Shown: positions 35,378 to 45,300 of the stretch, in pieces
Numbering within the stretch: the first letter of the stretch is position 1
Layout of the letters: every line of letters starts with the position of its first letter
Virus record (IMG/VR): IMGVR_UViG_3300025131_000047
Coordinates: 1-55,038 of that record
DNA: 55,038 bases
DNA from: a virus
Direction: 5' to 3' (one strand)
Made by a program: the position numbers and the translations under genes
The notes under the pieces: generated by a model
Databases searched by the model: none
What the model was told of the DNA's origin: nothing
Seen by the model: only the letters and a program-made list of their open reading frames with translations

Positions 35378-38300
35378 CTATCCCAACATCTTAAAGTTTG
35401 AGCTTAATCTTCTCGTGCTAAATCCCCACTGAGGGTTCCAGTCTAGCCTCATCATATACGGTCTATTGATTCTCACAATATCCTTTCCTGGTCTGACACC
35501 CCAACACCTAATTGTATTAGTCTCGTTGTTGTCATCTATAACCCTGACAATATAGTAGTCTTTATCATTCTTTGTCTTCTTCTTGATGACCTCTCTTGGT
35601 ATACACCAGACCACTCCCCCAAGATCTGAATCGTATTCACTTATAGGGGGAACCATATATTTATCTAAGCTGGCCCGAATGTTCTCTTCCATAACTAAAT
35701 CAAAAGGAAAAACACCCGTTAAATCAATTTGATATTGAATCCTCTCCTCTTCTGAGAAGTCTCCTTCTGGAGCGTATTTCTCTATATTCTCTATCAGGTT
35801 CTTTTCTTTCCTCGGGCGATCAACAGCGATTGCACTCCAAAAGTGCCTCGAACCAGTGAACCTATCATCGATAAGACACTCTAGAGCACCGGATCTGCAA
35901 AGAACATCCAAAGACTTCTTATTCAGCTTTGAATAAACAATGTCTTCATTAAAAATGAATTCCTCAATCGTGTTAAACGGGCGATTGTTAAGAATCTGCT
36001 CGATGGCCTTCTCACCCAATCCCTTGATGGAAGTGAGCGGTTGGATTAGCGTTTTACCATCTTCTGATATCTCCCACACAGATCCGGAGGTATTTACGTT
36101 CAACCTTTCAATTTTAAACCCGTGAGATTTTGCAACATTGATCGCCTTCTCTTTTCTAGTCTCTGGTTCTTTGTCCAAGAAAGCTGCTGTCCACTCTGGT
36201 GGGTAATAGTTTAACAACCAGGCGCACTGGTAAGACAACATACAGTAAGACACTGCATGGGATTTGTTGAACCCATATCCAGAAAAGTATTCGAAAGTTT
36301 CCCACAACTCCTTTGCTTCGTGCTTTCGCATCCCCTTCTCAGAACACCCTTCCGCAAATTTGGAATAGATCTTGTCCTTTTGTTCTTGAACCTCGCCTGT
36401 TCCCTTTTTAGTCAAGAGTTTCCTTAGCTTGTTCCCCTCATCGAGCGACAGGTCCTTACCAAGCTTGTGAGCCAACATCGCTATCTGCTCTTGAAATATG
36501 AGAAAACCAAAAGTCTCTTCAGTCACATCGCGCACATAAGAGTTGAGATACTCAACGTCTTCAGGAGCGTTCTTAGCAGATATAAATTTCTTATCAACGT
36601 TTGCCGACAAGGGTCCTGGTCTGTATATACTTGTGATTGCAGATAACTCGATTAAGTTGCTAGGTTTCGCATTTTTACAAAACTTTTGTGCACCCTCTTC
36701 TGTAAACTGAAACACTCCAGCCCACTGACCACCGTGAAAAACGCTCTCCCACACACTCTGGTCTTCAAAGTCTATAACGTCTGGATGAAGCACCTCATTG
36801 TAGAACCTCCTGACATCGTCAAAAGTAGGATTCTCGATGTCATGATGCCTAACCAAGATATGTCGGATGGCACCCTCGATCATCCTCAACGAGGCAAGAC
36901 CCAACAAGTCAAACTTGATAAACCCCATTGGTTCAAGATGGCGAACATTTTGCCCCTCACTCCACGGAGTTTGGCGAACACCGCCTGAAGATATCATCGG
37001 CATCCACTCATCGAGGTTTTCTCCCACAACTACACCACCAGCATGCCTGGAACAGGATCTCACCTGCCCGTATAAAGCCTCCACATGTGTCTTGATCTGA
37101 GGATTTTTCTTCAGAAAAATTTTGAGGGATTCTGAAAATTCCATTACTTCTTCAAACGTGGGAACGTAAACACCCGCAGAAATCCCGTGTTTCTTTTTCG
37201 CCAACGGAGTTGCTTCATAGATCATCTTACCCGTAACTGCATTCACCTCCGCAAATGGCACTTCATAAAATTTTGAAATATCTTTTATTAAAGACCTCAA
37301 CTGTAGAGTGTTCCAGTTGGATATGGGCACTACAGTGTTCTCGCCCCATTCTTCAATAAGGTTTTCCTTGAGCTGCATTGGTTCCGAAGTATCAAAATCA
37401 ATGTCAGGATACCCAGACCCACCCTTAGTAAGGAACCTCTCGAACTGAAGACCGTATCTCATGGGGTCGACTTGTGTGATTCCCAGTGCGTATGATACTA
37501 GGGAACCGGCCGCGGAGCCTCTTCCTGCGCCAACAAGCTGAGTTTCTTTCGCCCTGTCAGCGATTGCTTTCATTGTCAAAAAATACTTGCTAAACCCACG
37601 AGATTCAATAACTTCAATCTCCATAGACGCTCTGTCTAGGTATTCTTGGTTGTCTGATAGTCCAAGATATCTCAACCCGTCGGCGGTGACCTTCTGTAGT
37701 GCCTCGCCAGCGGTGACATCTTCGGGGACCACAAAATCAGGTAGCCTCACAGTATTATCTGGGAAGAAGGACTCTATACGGTCGTGAGCGATTCTATGTG
37801 TTTCGGTAATAGAATTCCTTACAATCTCGTCATCGTATTCTACATCGCATTCCGCAGAGTATTTCTTGTAAGATTCCCATATTTCGTCACCGTTCTTTGG
37901 GTAAAGCTCATACCCTATCTCATCAACATCAATAGGTAACCCATCTGACATCCACTCTGGCTTTTTCCCTAGCCACCCCAGTCTCCTATATAGCTCACGG
38001 TCCTTCCAAGCATCCCTATTCGGATAGTGACTATCCGCAGTTGAGATTAGAGGTACACCAAACTCTCTATGCATTTGAATAATATACGTGTTCAGATCGT
38101 GTTGTTCCGGAACGTTATTCCACTGTAACTCACCGTGCCACCTGTCACCGAAAATTGACTGCATCTTCTGAGTTGTATTCCTGAACGCTCTCAATACTGC
38201 ATCTTCCCCGTTATCCCTGTTTTCCCAATAACAACCTGCATATACACCCCCCAAGCATGCACTAGCGGCGAGAATTCCCTCGTTGTGCTTCTTTAGTAAA

Positions 38301-38827
38301 GCATAATCAACTCTCGGATACCGATAAAAATGCTTCTTGTCATAGCTGGAAGAGATAATCTTAAAGATATTCTTCAATCCTTCTTGATTCTGTGCCAAAA
38401 GAATTAAATGCCTTCTCCTGTTCAGAATATTTTTCATCGCCTTCTTGGACTCTTCGTTCTCGACAGTCGTGCCGGATTGAGAAGAGTCTAGACTCTTGTT
38501 CTTCTTGTCCTGCCTCGCCTTTTCGTATTCTTCTTTCCAATTTGCTATGGATGGAAGAAAATAGGCTTCCACTCCAAAAATTGGCTTAAACTCTTTACCT
38601 TCTGATTGCATCTTTTTTGCATGCAACACCTGGTATGCAAGACCATTTGCGTTTCCGTGGTCAGTAAGAGCCAACGCATCCATACCGTTCTCATACGCAA
38701 AATCCATGTGCTCCTGGGGATAACCAAGAGCATCAAAAATACTTCCTGCTACTGAATGAGCATGAAGACCAACAAACGGAATCTCTGATTTAATCCTGCA
38801 GTCGCTCAAGGACATCCTCCAAATCAT
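35378..38827 (-). CDS. dnaE: DNA polymerase III alpha subunit (DnaE), 1149 aa
   Basis: N-terminal PHP domain (VGLHAHSVAGSIFDALG, LALTDHGNANGL), polymerase palm with the catalytic G-Y-P-D-I-D-F-D (about 455-462), finger and beta-binding regions, and a C-terminal OB-like part. It is close to the E. coli length (1160). The main replicative polymerase would thus be bacterial-type and not a T4 family B enzyme. The start could be ATG 38827, ATG 38815 or TTG 38809, the last having GGAGG six bases before it. Overlaps 38790-38996 by up to 38 nt. Confidence 0.95.
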   Translation of the reverse strand: MIWRMSLSDCRIKSEIPFVGLHAHSVAGSIFDALGYPQEHMDFAYENGMDALALTDHGNANGLAYQVLHAKKMQSEGKEFKPIFGVEAYFLPSIANWKEEYEKARQDKKNKSLDSSQSGTTVENEESKKAMKNILNRRRHLILLAQNQEGLKNIFKIISSSYDKKHFYRYPRVDYALLKKHNEGILAASACLGGVYAGCYWENRDNGEDAVLRAFRNTTQKMQSIFGDRWHGELQWNNVPEQHDLNTYIIQMHREFGVPLISTADSHYPNRDAWKDRELYRRLGWLGKKPEWMSDGLPIDVDEIGYELYPKNGDEIWESYKKYSAECDVEYDDEIVRNSITETHRIAHDRIESFFPDNTVRLPDFVVPEDVTAGEALQKVTADGLRYLGLSDNQEYLDRASMEIEVIESRGFSKYFLTMKAIADRAKETQLVGAGRGSAAGSLVSYALGITQVDPMRYGLQFERFLTKGGSGYPDIDFDTSEPMQLKENLIEEWGENTVVPISNWNTLQLRSLIKDISKFYEVPFAEVNAVTGKMIYEATPLAKKKHGISAGVYVPTFEEVMEFSESLKIFLKKNPQIKTHVEALYGQVRSCSRHAGGVVVGENLDEWMPMISSGGVRQTPWSEGQNVRHLEPMGFIKFDLLGLASLRMIEGAIRHILVRHHDIENPTFDDVRRFYNEVLHPDVIDFEDQSVWESVFHGGQWAGVFQFTEEGAQKFCKNAKPSNLIELSAITSIYRPGPLSANVDKKFISAKNAPEDVEYLNSYVRDVTEETFGFLIFQEQIAMLAHKLGKDLSLDEGNKLRKLLTKKGTGEVQEQKDKIYSKFAEGCSEKGMRKHEAKELWETFEYFSGYGFNKSHAVSYCMLSYQCAWLLNYYPPEWTAAFLDKEPETRKEKAINVAKSHGFKIERLNVNTSGSVWEISEDGKTLIQPLTSIKGLGEKAIEQILNNRPFNTIEEFIFNEDIVYSKLNKKSLDVLCRSGALECLIDDRFTGSRHFWSAIAVDRPRKEKNLIENIEKYAPEGDFSEEERIQYQIDLTGVFPFDLVMEENIRASLDKYMVPPISEYDSDLGGVVWCIPREVIKKKTKNDKDYYIVRVIDDNNETNTIRCWGVRPGKDIVRINRPYMMRLDWNPQWGFSTRRLSSNFKMLG

Positions 38828-38996
38828 CCTTTACAGAAAGAAGGTCTTCTCTAATAGAAGAGGACGCCAATGACGCAGAACACAACGCTTCAACGAAGCT
38901 CTGTTGTTTTTGACTCATCGACATGGAATTAATTGGAAACCCCACGTCTTCTTTTGTTTGCGAAGGCAAACTATAATAAATTTCATTTATATTCAC
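38790..38996 (-). CDS. hypothetical protein, 68 aa
   Basis: Helical and acidic with MSMSQKQQSFVEALCSASL and a coiled-coil end (DLLSVKDDLEDVLERL). Its end overlaps dnaE, which suggests coupled synthesis and perhaps a polymerase-associated role. Not recognised. Confidence 0.6.
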   Translation of the reverse strand: MNINEIYYSLPSQTKEDVGFPINSMSMSQKQQSFVEALCSASLASSSIREDLLSVKDDLEDVLERLQD

Positions 38997-38998
38997 TT

Positions 38999-39865
38999 TT
39001 ATTCTCCAACCTTTTTATATAGCGAATTCTTAAACATAACCTTACCTGGTCTTTTAATTTCTTCACTCTCCTCTGAAGAGAGATAATCTTTCAATCCTTG
39101 CCAAGAATCGATTCTGTAATACCAAGGTATCTCCAGTATTGATTCTTTATTTATTCTAGCAGATTTGAAGATTTTGTCAAGGCCAAAATGCCTAGAAGAC
39201 CACCTTTCTTTAGATGGCAAATCTTTTCTCCCACCTGTGCAGTTTTGCTTCACGTTTGTTAAATACATCTTGTATTCTTCTGCGTCCATCGTGAATCCAA
39301 GATATTCTCCATCCCCAACAGTCTTCCCCTCGGCGGACAGGTAAAAGGGCTCCATACTAGAAATCCTCTTTCTGTGCTTTTGCACCACCGTTGGCTGATA
39401 AACTCCATATGGAAAACTGATATAATATCTGCTCGGGATGACCCACTTACTAATCTTGTCACTCATAATAAAAGCAGTCAGAGCACCATGAAGCGCAGAC
39501 CAGGCCAGGCTGTCCCTTCTATCGCGATCCTTGGGATGGATTGGAGTATAAAATATAGGGATCTGGCGGCGATGGTCACTCGGAAATTTTACAAAATTTG
39601 ATTTGTTTAAATAATAGGGGTCCTCAATGTAGTCTCCCATTCTATGTTTAAGCAGGGGCTGTATATTGTCATTGCACACTACCCATATTGTTTCACAACC
39701 GGCATACGCACATTCCACAATTGACCTCTCAACTGCAAGATAGTTATCTGCAATTGGTTGCATACTATCATGCCAAGGGAAACTAAAATCCATTTTAGGA
39801 CTAGCAACAGGTACCACTCCCGCTAGATGGAACGCCTTTTCGTTTCCGCTACCCTCTTCCAACAT
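38999..39865 (-). CDS. putative nucleotidyltransferase-like protein, 288 aa
   Basis: Start MLEEGSGNEKAFHLAGVVPVA. Pattern L-A-G-V-V-P-V-A, F-P-W-H-D-S-M-Q-P-I-A-D-N-Y-L-A-V-E-R-S-I, C-A-Y-A-G-C-E-T-I-W-V-V recalls the Rossmann core of NTP-transferases (strand, helix with N-x-L-x-V-E, then strand). I recall similar proteins in T4-like marine phages without proven function. The C-terminus is basic. Overlaps the preceding gene by 17 nt. Confidence 0.55.
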   Translation of the reverse strand: MLEEGSGNEKAFHLAGVVPVASPKMDFSFPWHDSMQPIADNYLAVERSIVECAYAGCETIWVVCNDNIQPLLKHRMGDYIEDPYYLNKSNFVKFPSDHRRQIPIFYTPIHPKDRDRRDSLAWSALHGALTAFIMSDKISKWVIPSRYYISFPYGVYQPTVVQKHRKRISSMEPFYLSAEGKTVGDGEYLGFTMDAEEYKMYLTNVKQNCTGGRKDLPSKERWSSRHFGLDKIFKSARINKESILEIPWYYRIDSWQGLKDYLSSEESEEIKRPGKVMFKNSLYKKVGE

Positions 39866-40643
39866 ATCTATCGACCACTTCTTTCGGGGACATATCAAGA
39901 AATTTCACATTTTCTGTGTCTCTGTATGTCCTTTTATGCATATTCACAACGTGTCTATAATCTGGTTCCACTCTAACATTATATTTCTTTTGTTTTCCTT
40001 CTTTGGTTTTGCCAGCCTTTGCACCTATAATCCCAGCATCTTTCATTACGCTCTGTATCTTAAATCTCGCCATCGTACTGGAATGACTAAATTCATGTAA
40101 TTGATTTTCAGTTAGATAAGACACCGCCACTGCATCCTTCCTGTCGTGATTCCCATCAATTCTTTCCGACTTATAAAAATAAATTTCTTTTATAAAATTG
40201 TCTACAGTCTTCAAGGAATCGTGTCTATGTCTCATCCCTCTTCGAACGTTCATCCAGTCGAAGACACGATACAGTGGCTCCTTATTTTCTAAAATATCAT
40301 TCTCTGTTGTTAAATTGTTGTCATCGAAAATATAACATTTGTCAAATTCTGCCTTGAAACTTAATCCTGGTCTAGCAGCAATCGATAAACGGTTACCGCT
40401 TATTCTTACAGAAGAAACACACGACCCGAAGGGAGCGTGACCTCTCGACGAAACCTCGAACAACGCCCAAGACCACAAACAAAGATTGTTTTTAGTTTTA
40501 AGATCGCCTATGCATATTTCCTTTTCCATTTCATCAAATCTGAAAGGGCGTTCTAAAGAGTTTATAACGATAGGATATTTGTTGTAATAAGAGAACAGCA
40601 CAGAAGACAAACTACTTCCAATTACAATATTTTCAAAATGCAT
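39849..40643 (-). CDS. conserved phage hypothetical protein with Rossmann-like start, 264 aa
   Basis: Opens I-V-I-G-S-S-L-S-S-V-L-F-S-Y-Y, like the first strand and glycine turn of dinucleotide-binding proteins, though only one glycine is kept. Further motifs IYFYKSERIDGNHDRKD and AVSYLTENQLHEFSHSST. It pairs with the 38999-39865 gene. No function is known to me. Confidence 0.55.
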   Translation of the reverse strand: MHFENIVIGSSLSSVLFSYYNKYPIVINSLERPFRFDEMEKEICIGDLKTKNNLCLWSWALFEVSSRGHAPFGSCVSSVRISGNRLSIAARPGLSFKAEFDKCYIFDDNNLTTENDILENKEPLYRVFDWMNVRRGMRHRHDSLKTVDNFIKEIYFYKSERIDGNHDRKDAVAVSYLTENQLHEFSHSSTMARFKIQSVMKDAGIIGAKAGKTKEGKQKKYNVRVEPDYRHVVNMHKRTYRDTENVKFLDMSPKEVVDRYVGRG

Positions 40644-40649
40644 ACTTGT

Positions 40650-42743
40650 CTAAAGGCAAATCCCGTAATGTTCGTAAGAATAATAAGAATAACTAACCAG
40701 CTTGTAAGTGTCCAATGGAATTGCTGCAATCTTGTTATATGTATCACTCTCATAACAAGCCATTTCTTCCTCTTCCTCTTCCTCGGGCTCCTGTTCCTGC
40801 TGACGGTTGTTTATACATGCAGCCTCTTCGATAGCCTCTTCAACGACAGCTGCTATTTGAGCGGCATTTTGGTTTCCGAAACCATCCAAGCCAGTGGTGT
40901 GAACCGCACCGAAATCAACCAAAGGCTGGTAACTATGCACGCTGGCATTTGATCCTATTATAAACACCATTCCGCCGGAATGCGCCATTGCTCTAGCAGC
41001 ATCATGGCTGCTCCACTCTCTTCCTTGGGCAGGCTCGTCGCCTATCACTACGACTATACGATGAGTGTGTTGACTCAGATCAACATCCCAGACATTCTCT
41101 ACACCTCGTAATCGGGCGGCTGGACGGTTAGTGCTCCACAAAATATTTTCCGGGGTGCCGTCCTGGTCCCAGTCAATCAAGTCATCAGTAAAAAATCTCC
41201 CGATAGCATCTAAAGTATTTTCTGTGTTCCCGCCCTGATTCACAGCGTTCGCGTTCAATGCGCCGCGAAGACCACTTATAGCTGCCTCCATGTCCTCCAC
41301 CGGAAATATTGGCGGGTCTTCAACTCCAGGAACACAGTTGTCGCCAGGATAATAAAGATATGGATCCGGCATGTCATCATTTCCAACCACAGCTAGCATA
41401 TAACAAACATCAACAACTCCGTCGTCAAACAGTTGACGTACTGAATCCCTTGTAGCATCGAAGGCTGTTCGAAGCTCTGCTTCTTCCATCGAACCGGAAA
41501 CGTCAACCACCATCATGACCGCTACGCTTCCCTGTTGAAAGTTCTCATCTACGTTGCCATCGCAGTCGTCATCGATGCCATTGCATCGCTCAACTCCTGG
41601 GAGGACCTCCTGCAGACATTCGTGATATCCTCGTTGCATCTCTCCTCGCTCATTGCGACCCAATTCACAAAACGAGATTCCCAAACGACAATCACCGCCG
41701 ACATATTGTGGTCCGTCTTCTCGACGAGCATGCGTAACAACGCTCCCAGTCAAAACATCCGTAGAACAAAGCATTGTTAGTGGACCTCCGATTGGACCCT
41801 CGTCTATTGCGAAATCGCAATCGTCGTCGACGCCATTGCATACTTCCGGTTGGGGCACGTAGTCGGGATGATCACAATTGCAGTCTCCCTCCAAAAAGTC
41901 TTCATCGATGAACCCGTCGCAGTCGTTGTCAACAAAATCACACAGCTCTCTCGGTAATGGCCCGCATTCGTCACAATCGTTTAGAAGCTCTTCGTCTACG
42001 CTGCCGTCGCAGTCGTTGTCTAGGGCGTCGCAGACTTCTTCGGGGGCATGACCGCATTCGCCGCAGGCGTTGAGAACGTCCTCGTCAACAAGAGAATCAC
42101 AGTCGTTATCAGTAGTGTCGCAAATCTCCGGTTGGGGCAGGACTTGGTTCTGACACTCTCCGTATGAATAAGTCACCACTGGACCTTCAGGTCCCTGTTC
42201 TTCGGTTGGTTCGCAAAGAGACACGCCACTTCTACACGGTCCATTTTTGTCTGTTCCCACAGCTCCAGTATAACATCTTCTAGACAACAAACCATTTTGA
42301 GGACTTGCATGATCAGGAGCGAGATCTGCTGGTGCTTCATTCAACTCTCCGTCGCAGTCATTGTCGAGTCCGTCGCAGGTTTCTTGTCTAGGGTTATTTA
42401 CTTGAAAGCATTGAGTCCACTCAGTGATTCTACAGTATCTCTCGCCCTCTGAACAGGGACCTAAAAGATCTTGTATTTCGCAAGGTTCTTTCTTGCCATA
42501 CGGACGACAAATTAGTGCTGCGTCGGGTTCAGGTCCGAAGTCTGCAATCGGTGGGGCGGCATCTATGAATGGAGCCGAAAGGTCGAAAAAAGAATCTAAA
42601 CCTAAATCTTCCTCCATCTCATAATCAGGCGGGATAATCCCTACGTCTAAATCATGATTTCTGTAATCCAGTGGTTCGTTTATCCAGGACTCGTCTCCGC
42701 ATGCGGGGAGCATCATAACAACCAATAATAATATTTGTCTCAT
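40650..42743 (-). CDS. VWA lipoprotein with six MopE-type metal-binding repeats, 697 aa
   Basis: Signal peptide with cysteine in MRQILLLVVMMLPAC (lipobox L-P-A-C). Residues about 115-400 hold six repeats of C-x-x-x-D-N/D-D-C-D-x-x-x-x-E (e.g. CDGLDNDCDGELNE), the putative Ca/metal-binding motif of MopE-like proteins. Then a VWA domain with V-V-D-V-S-G-S-M. A Glu run (EEEEEEEM) and Tyr-rich tail follow. The protein should be displayed at the cell envelope. This architecture is typical of Myxococcota-type bacteria and may have come from the host; higher GC and repeats support transfer. Confidence 0.85.
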   Translation of the reverse strand: MRQILLLVVMMLPACGDESWINEPLDYRNHDLDVGIIPPDYEMEEDLGLDSFFDLSAPFIDAAPPIADFGPEPDAALICRPYGKKEPCEIQDLLGPCSEGERYCRITEWTQCFQVNNPRQETCDGLDNDCDGELNEAPADLAPDHASPQNGLLSRRCYTGAVGTDKNGPCRSGVSLCEPTEEQGPEGPVVTYSYGECQNQVLPQPEICDTTDNDCDSLVDEDVLNACGECGHAPEEVCDALDNDCDGSVDEELLNDCDECGPLPRELCDFVDNDCDGFIDEDFLEGDCNCDHPDYVPQPEVCNGVDDDCDFAIDEGPIGGPLTMLCSTDVLTGSVVTHARREDGPQYVGGDCRLGISFCELGRNERGEMQRGYHECLQEVLPGVERCNGIDDDCDGNVDENFQQGSVAVMMVVDVSGSMEEAELRTAFDATRDSVRQLFDDGVVDVCYMLAVVGNDDMPDPYLYYPGDNCVPGVEDPPIFPVEDMEAAISGLRGALNANAVNQGGNTENTLDAIGRFFTDDLIDWDQDGTPENILWSTNRPAARLRGVENVWDVDLSQHTHRIVVVIGDEPAQGREWSSHDAARAMAHSGGMVFIIGSNASVHSYQPLVDFGAVHTTGLDGFGNQNAAQIAAVVEEAIEEAACINNRQQEQEPEEEEEEEMACYESDTYNKIAAIPLDTYKLVSYSYYSYEHYGICL

Positions 42744-42751
42744 CTATGCCT

Positions 42752-43081
42752 CTATCTAGTATCGCTTATTTCTCTCAACATACCCACAACGTAGTTCTCT
42801 AAAATAAGAAAAAATGTTTTGTCTTTGTATTTTACTTCTTCAATCATACTTCGATCAATTATTATGTCTCTTCTATTATCGAAGGCTCCTCTTCTTAAAT
42901 TTAAGAAGTGAGGTCCGCAATCACTTGCGACATCAACAACTGTCGCTGCTATATACTCGTCTTCTTTGGGCTTGTAATCTTCCGGTAACAAAATTCCCGA
43001 TTCATCTTCTTCTTTAACAATGTGTGGGACTATTAAAAGATGCCTGTTAACAGGTCTAAGAGTGGGAGGTAGCCTACCCAT
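42752..43081 (-). CDS. groES: GroES-like co-chaperonin, 109 aa
   Basis: R-P-V-N-R-H-L-L-I-V (about 7-16), a mobile-loop region E-E-D-E-S-G-I-L-L-P (about 22-31), then VVDVASDCGP, a basic loop, and the last strands FFLILENYVVGML. The plan is that of GroES and of the T4 Gp31 family, slightly longer. It should cap the phage GroEL at 28886-30454 or the host GroEL. Overlaps the next upstream gene by 8 nt. Confidence 0.8.
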   Translation of the reverse strand: MGRLPPTLRPVNRHLLIVPHIVKEEDESGILLPEDYKPKEDEYIAATVVDVASDCGPHFLNLRRGAFDNRRDIIIDRSMIEEVKYKDKTFFLILENYVVGMLREISDTR

Positions 43082-43355
43082 TAGTCCCTACCGTTCTCTT
43101 GACATGGTCGAAAAAGTCCAAAAGTTGTTCCATGTCAACTTCGTTCTTCATGAGACGATATGCGCGGACGGACATTCGCAATTCCTCTTTGGTCAACCAT
43201 CCATTCTCGACATAGTTTTTTCTGAGGTCTCTCTTTTGTTCCTTATAGGGCTCCATCGCATCTTCTAGTGCCACAAGGGATTCTATAAAAGATGTGATAT
43301 ATTTTTCTTTCTCTGCGATGAGGTCATCCTCGACGATGTGTAAGTTAGTAGCCAT
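43074..43355 (-). CDS. conserved phage hypothetical protein, 93 aa
   Basis: Start MATNLHIVEDDL with GGAGAAAA upstream. Helical, with A-M-E-P-Y-K-E-Q-K-R-D-L-R and W-L-T-K-E-E-L-R-M-S-V-R-A-Y-R. It looks like a small helical DNA-associated protein (DUF2312/GapR-like spacing is conceivable), but this is not secure. Confidence 0.55.
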   Translation of the reverse strand: MATNLHIVEDDLIAEKEKYITSFIESLVALEDAMEPYKEQKRDLRKNYVENGWLTKEELRMSVRAYRLMKNEVDMEQLLDFFDHVKRTVGTNG

Positions 43356-43392
43356 TTTTTCTCCTTTTCTCAACTACGCTAATTATAATAAT

Positions 43393-43421
43393 ACTATAAC
43401 AGTATTTTAATATAAAATCAA
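43393..43421 (-). promoter_or_regulatory. sigma70-type promoter
   Basis: TTGATT, 17 bp, TATAGT; upstream of 43074-43355 and groES. Confidence 0.65.
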
Positions 43422-43429
43422 GTACTTTT

Positions 43430-45295
43430 TTATAAATATTTTAAAGAACAACTTCCACCAGCACAAGCAACTTCGGCTGTAAGATTTGTATTGTCCTTTT
43501 CTTCTCGAATTTTTGTTAAGTCAATATCTTTAAGCGTCTCAAAGAGCACTTCATAAGTTTCTTTCGAGCAATCCTCAAACGGAGCCTGTTTATAGGTGCC
43601 GCCATTATACGGCAGAACAGATAGTCCCGTGTAAGAGTCTCTGTTCTCCCACATCCACTCGCCGACATCGGACCACTCAGCATCCTTAACTGAAACAGTG
43701 GCGGATACATTGTGATTGTTGGGACCTTTTCTAAATCCAGCAAAGACCCACTCTTCTGAAACCTGTTTTACTCTCTTTAATAGCTGTCTTGCGCTTTCCG
43801 ATCTTAGTATCGCGCCTTCAGGTGCCTTTTGAGGCACGGAGATAACAGCAGTGTCGTGAGGGCTGAAATATTCATCCTCCACCAACTCCGGATGGTTCTC
43901 CAGCAAATACCCATAAATAGGCTCGTTTTTGCCGACTCTCACACGACGAATATAATAGTCGTTATGCCAAGCATGAATTCCGCTTGATGTTCCTAATACT
44001 AGAGAAGTCGTACCAGCAGGCTTTACAGCTGTCGTTCTCGCGGCCGGATTAATACCAATAAGGTCTGCTACCCTCAAATTTTCATCTTTAACAACTTGAG
44101 CTGCAGCAATCATACTCAAGTCGAGAACCTTACGAGAAGCAATTCCCGTCATGCTAACGCCCAACAAGGAATCCCTTTCGCAGTTTGTTTGCCAGGCAGG
44201 TCTCAAATAATGAAAGTCCGTGTACCCCGCTTGCAAGGTGCCTATAAAAGCAGCAACTCTTGCTCTTTCTTCGAAATCTTCCTGATCTTCTATGTCACTC
44301 ACGTTAATCTCTGTAAGGTTGCACATCTGGCAAGACCTTAGTGAAATCTCATGACATGGATTGAACCCTCGTTCCTTGTCATTAGTAAACGAAAATCCAG
44401 GCTCACCAGCTCCAGACGCCTCAATCCTCTCCCACAAGTCCATAAATGTGTCCTTCTCGATTCTATGCCTAAGAAGGACCACAGAGTTGTTCGCTCTACC
44501 TCGTTGAGGGTTATTCTCCCACCAGGTACCGGTCTTAGCAGACAACATCTGATTGTCATTTGCTGAAAACAAAGAAATCATTGCAGCACGACGAATGCCT
44601 CCGGACAACACTGCATCTGCCAAGTGGCACATTATATCGTGACACTCAATTGAAGTTAGTTTTTCTCCATCACTTTTGTCATCTAGTATCCCTTTTATTT
44701 TAAGGAGACACTCCTTTAGTGGTTGGGGTCCGGGAGCCTTGCCCCCGGATGTGATAAGTCTCTCCCCCTTTAGTCGGATATCTCCGAAGTCAAAACGAAT
44801 ATGAGACGTTCTTATTCCGAAATAGGTTTCTATCAAAGCCTTCACTGCGTCGGCCCAGCCTTCGATGCTATCTTGAATCAGATACCTATAGGTACGCTTC
44901 GAAGTTGGTTTGCGAATCTCTGGCAGGTTTTCAACATGGTGGTTCTGCACAGAATATCCAACACCACAACCAGAAAGGAGCAAAAACATCGTTTCATTAA
45001 AAGAGCGATAATCGTCAACCGCGACAAATGAGCAGTTAAACATTCTTGCTGGATTGATCTCAATCGGTTTTCCACCGAATTGCATTGACCTCATCGAAGG
45101 TAGAACCTTCTTATCAAACACCATCTTATACGCCTTTCTTATTTGAAGTTCTAAGAAAGGATATTTTCTTAAGTGCATCTCCATGTTTCTAGATACAAGT
45201 TCTTCCCAAGTTTCTCTTCTATTTTTATCCGGAAGAAACCTTGTATATTTCATGTGCACCGTTATGTCAGATAGTATTTGATTAGATAATTCCAT
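43430..45295 (-). CDS. nrdJ: adenosylcobalamin-dependent (class II) ribonucleotide reductase, 621 aa
   Basis: The catalytic motif F-N-P-C-H-E-I-S-L gives Asn 312, Cys 314 and Glu 316. The redox Cys partner is in F-N-C-S-F (Cys 88), and the C-terminal re-reduction pair is in C-A-G-G-S-C (611, 616). Length and order fit the monomeric ribonucleoside-triphosphate reductases. It makes dNTPs with coenzyme B12, so the host must provide cobalamin. No NrdAB is in the window. The glutaredoxin at 27.3 kb could help its reduction. Confidence 0.95.
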   Translation of the reverse strand: MELSNQILSDITVHMKYTRFLPDKNRRETWEELVSRNMEMHLRKYPFLELQIRKAYKMVFDKKVLPSMRSMQFGGKPIEINPARMFNCSFVAVDDYRSFNETMFLLLSGCGVGYSVQNHHVENLPEIRKPTSKRTYRYLIQDSIEGWADAVKALIETYFGIRTSHIRFDFGDIRLKGERLITSGGKAPGPQPLKECLLKIKGILDDKSDGEKLTSIECHDIMCHLADAVLSGGIRRAAMISLFSANDNQMLSAKTGTWWENNPQRGRANNSVVLLRHRIEKDTFMDLWERIEASGAGEPGFSFTNDKERGFNPCHEISLRSCQMCNLTEINVSDIEDQEDFEERARVAAFIGTLQAGYTDFHYLRPAWQTNCERDSLLGVSMTGIASRKVLDLSMIAAAQVVKDENLRVADLIGINPAARTTAVKPAGTTSLVLGTSSGIHAWHNDYYIRRVRVGKNEPIYGYLLENHPELVEDEYFSPHDTAVISVPQKAPEGAILRSESARQLLKRVKQVSEEWVFAGFRKGPNNHNVSATVSVKDAEWSDVGEWMWENRDSYTGLSVLPYNGGTYKQAPFEDCSKETYEVLFETLKDIDLTKIREEKDNTNLTAEVACAGGSCSLKYL

Positions 45296-45300
45296 TATTA

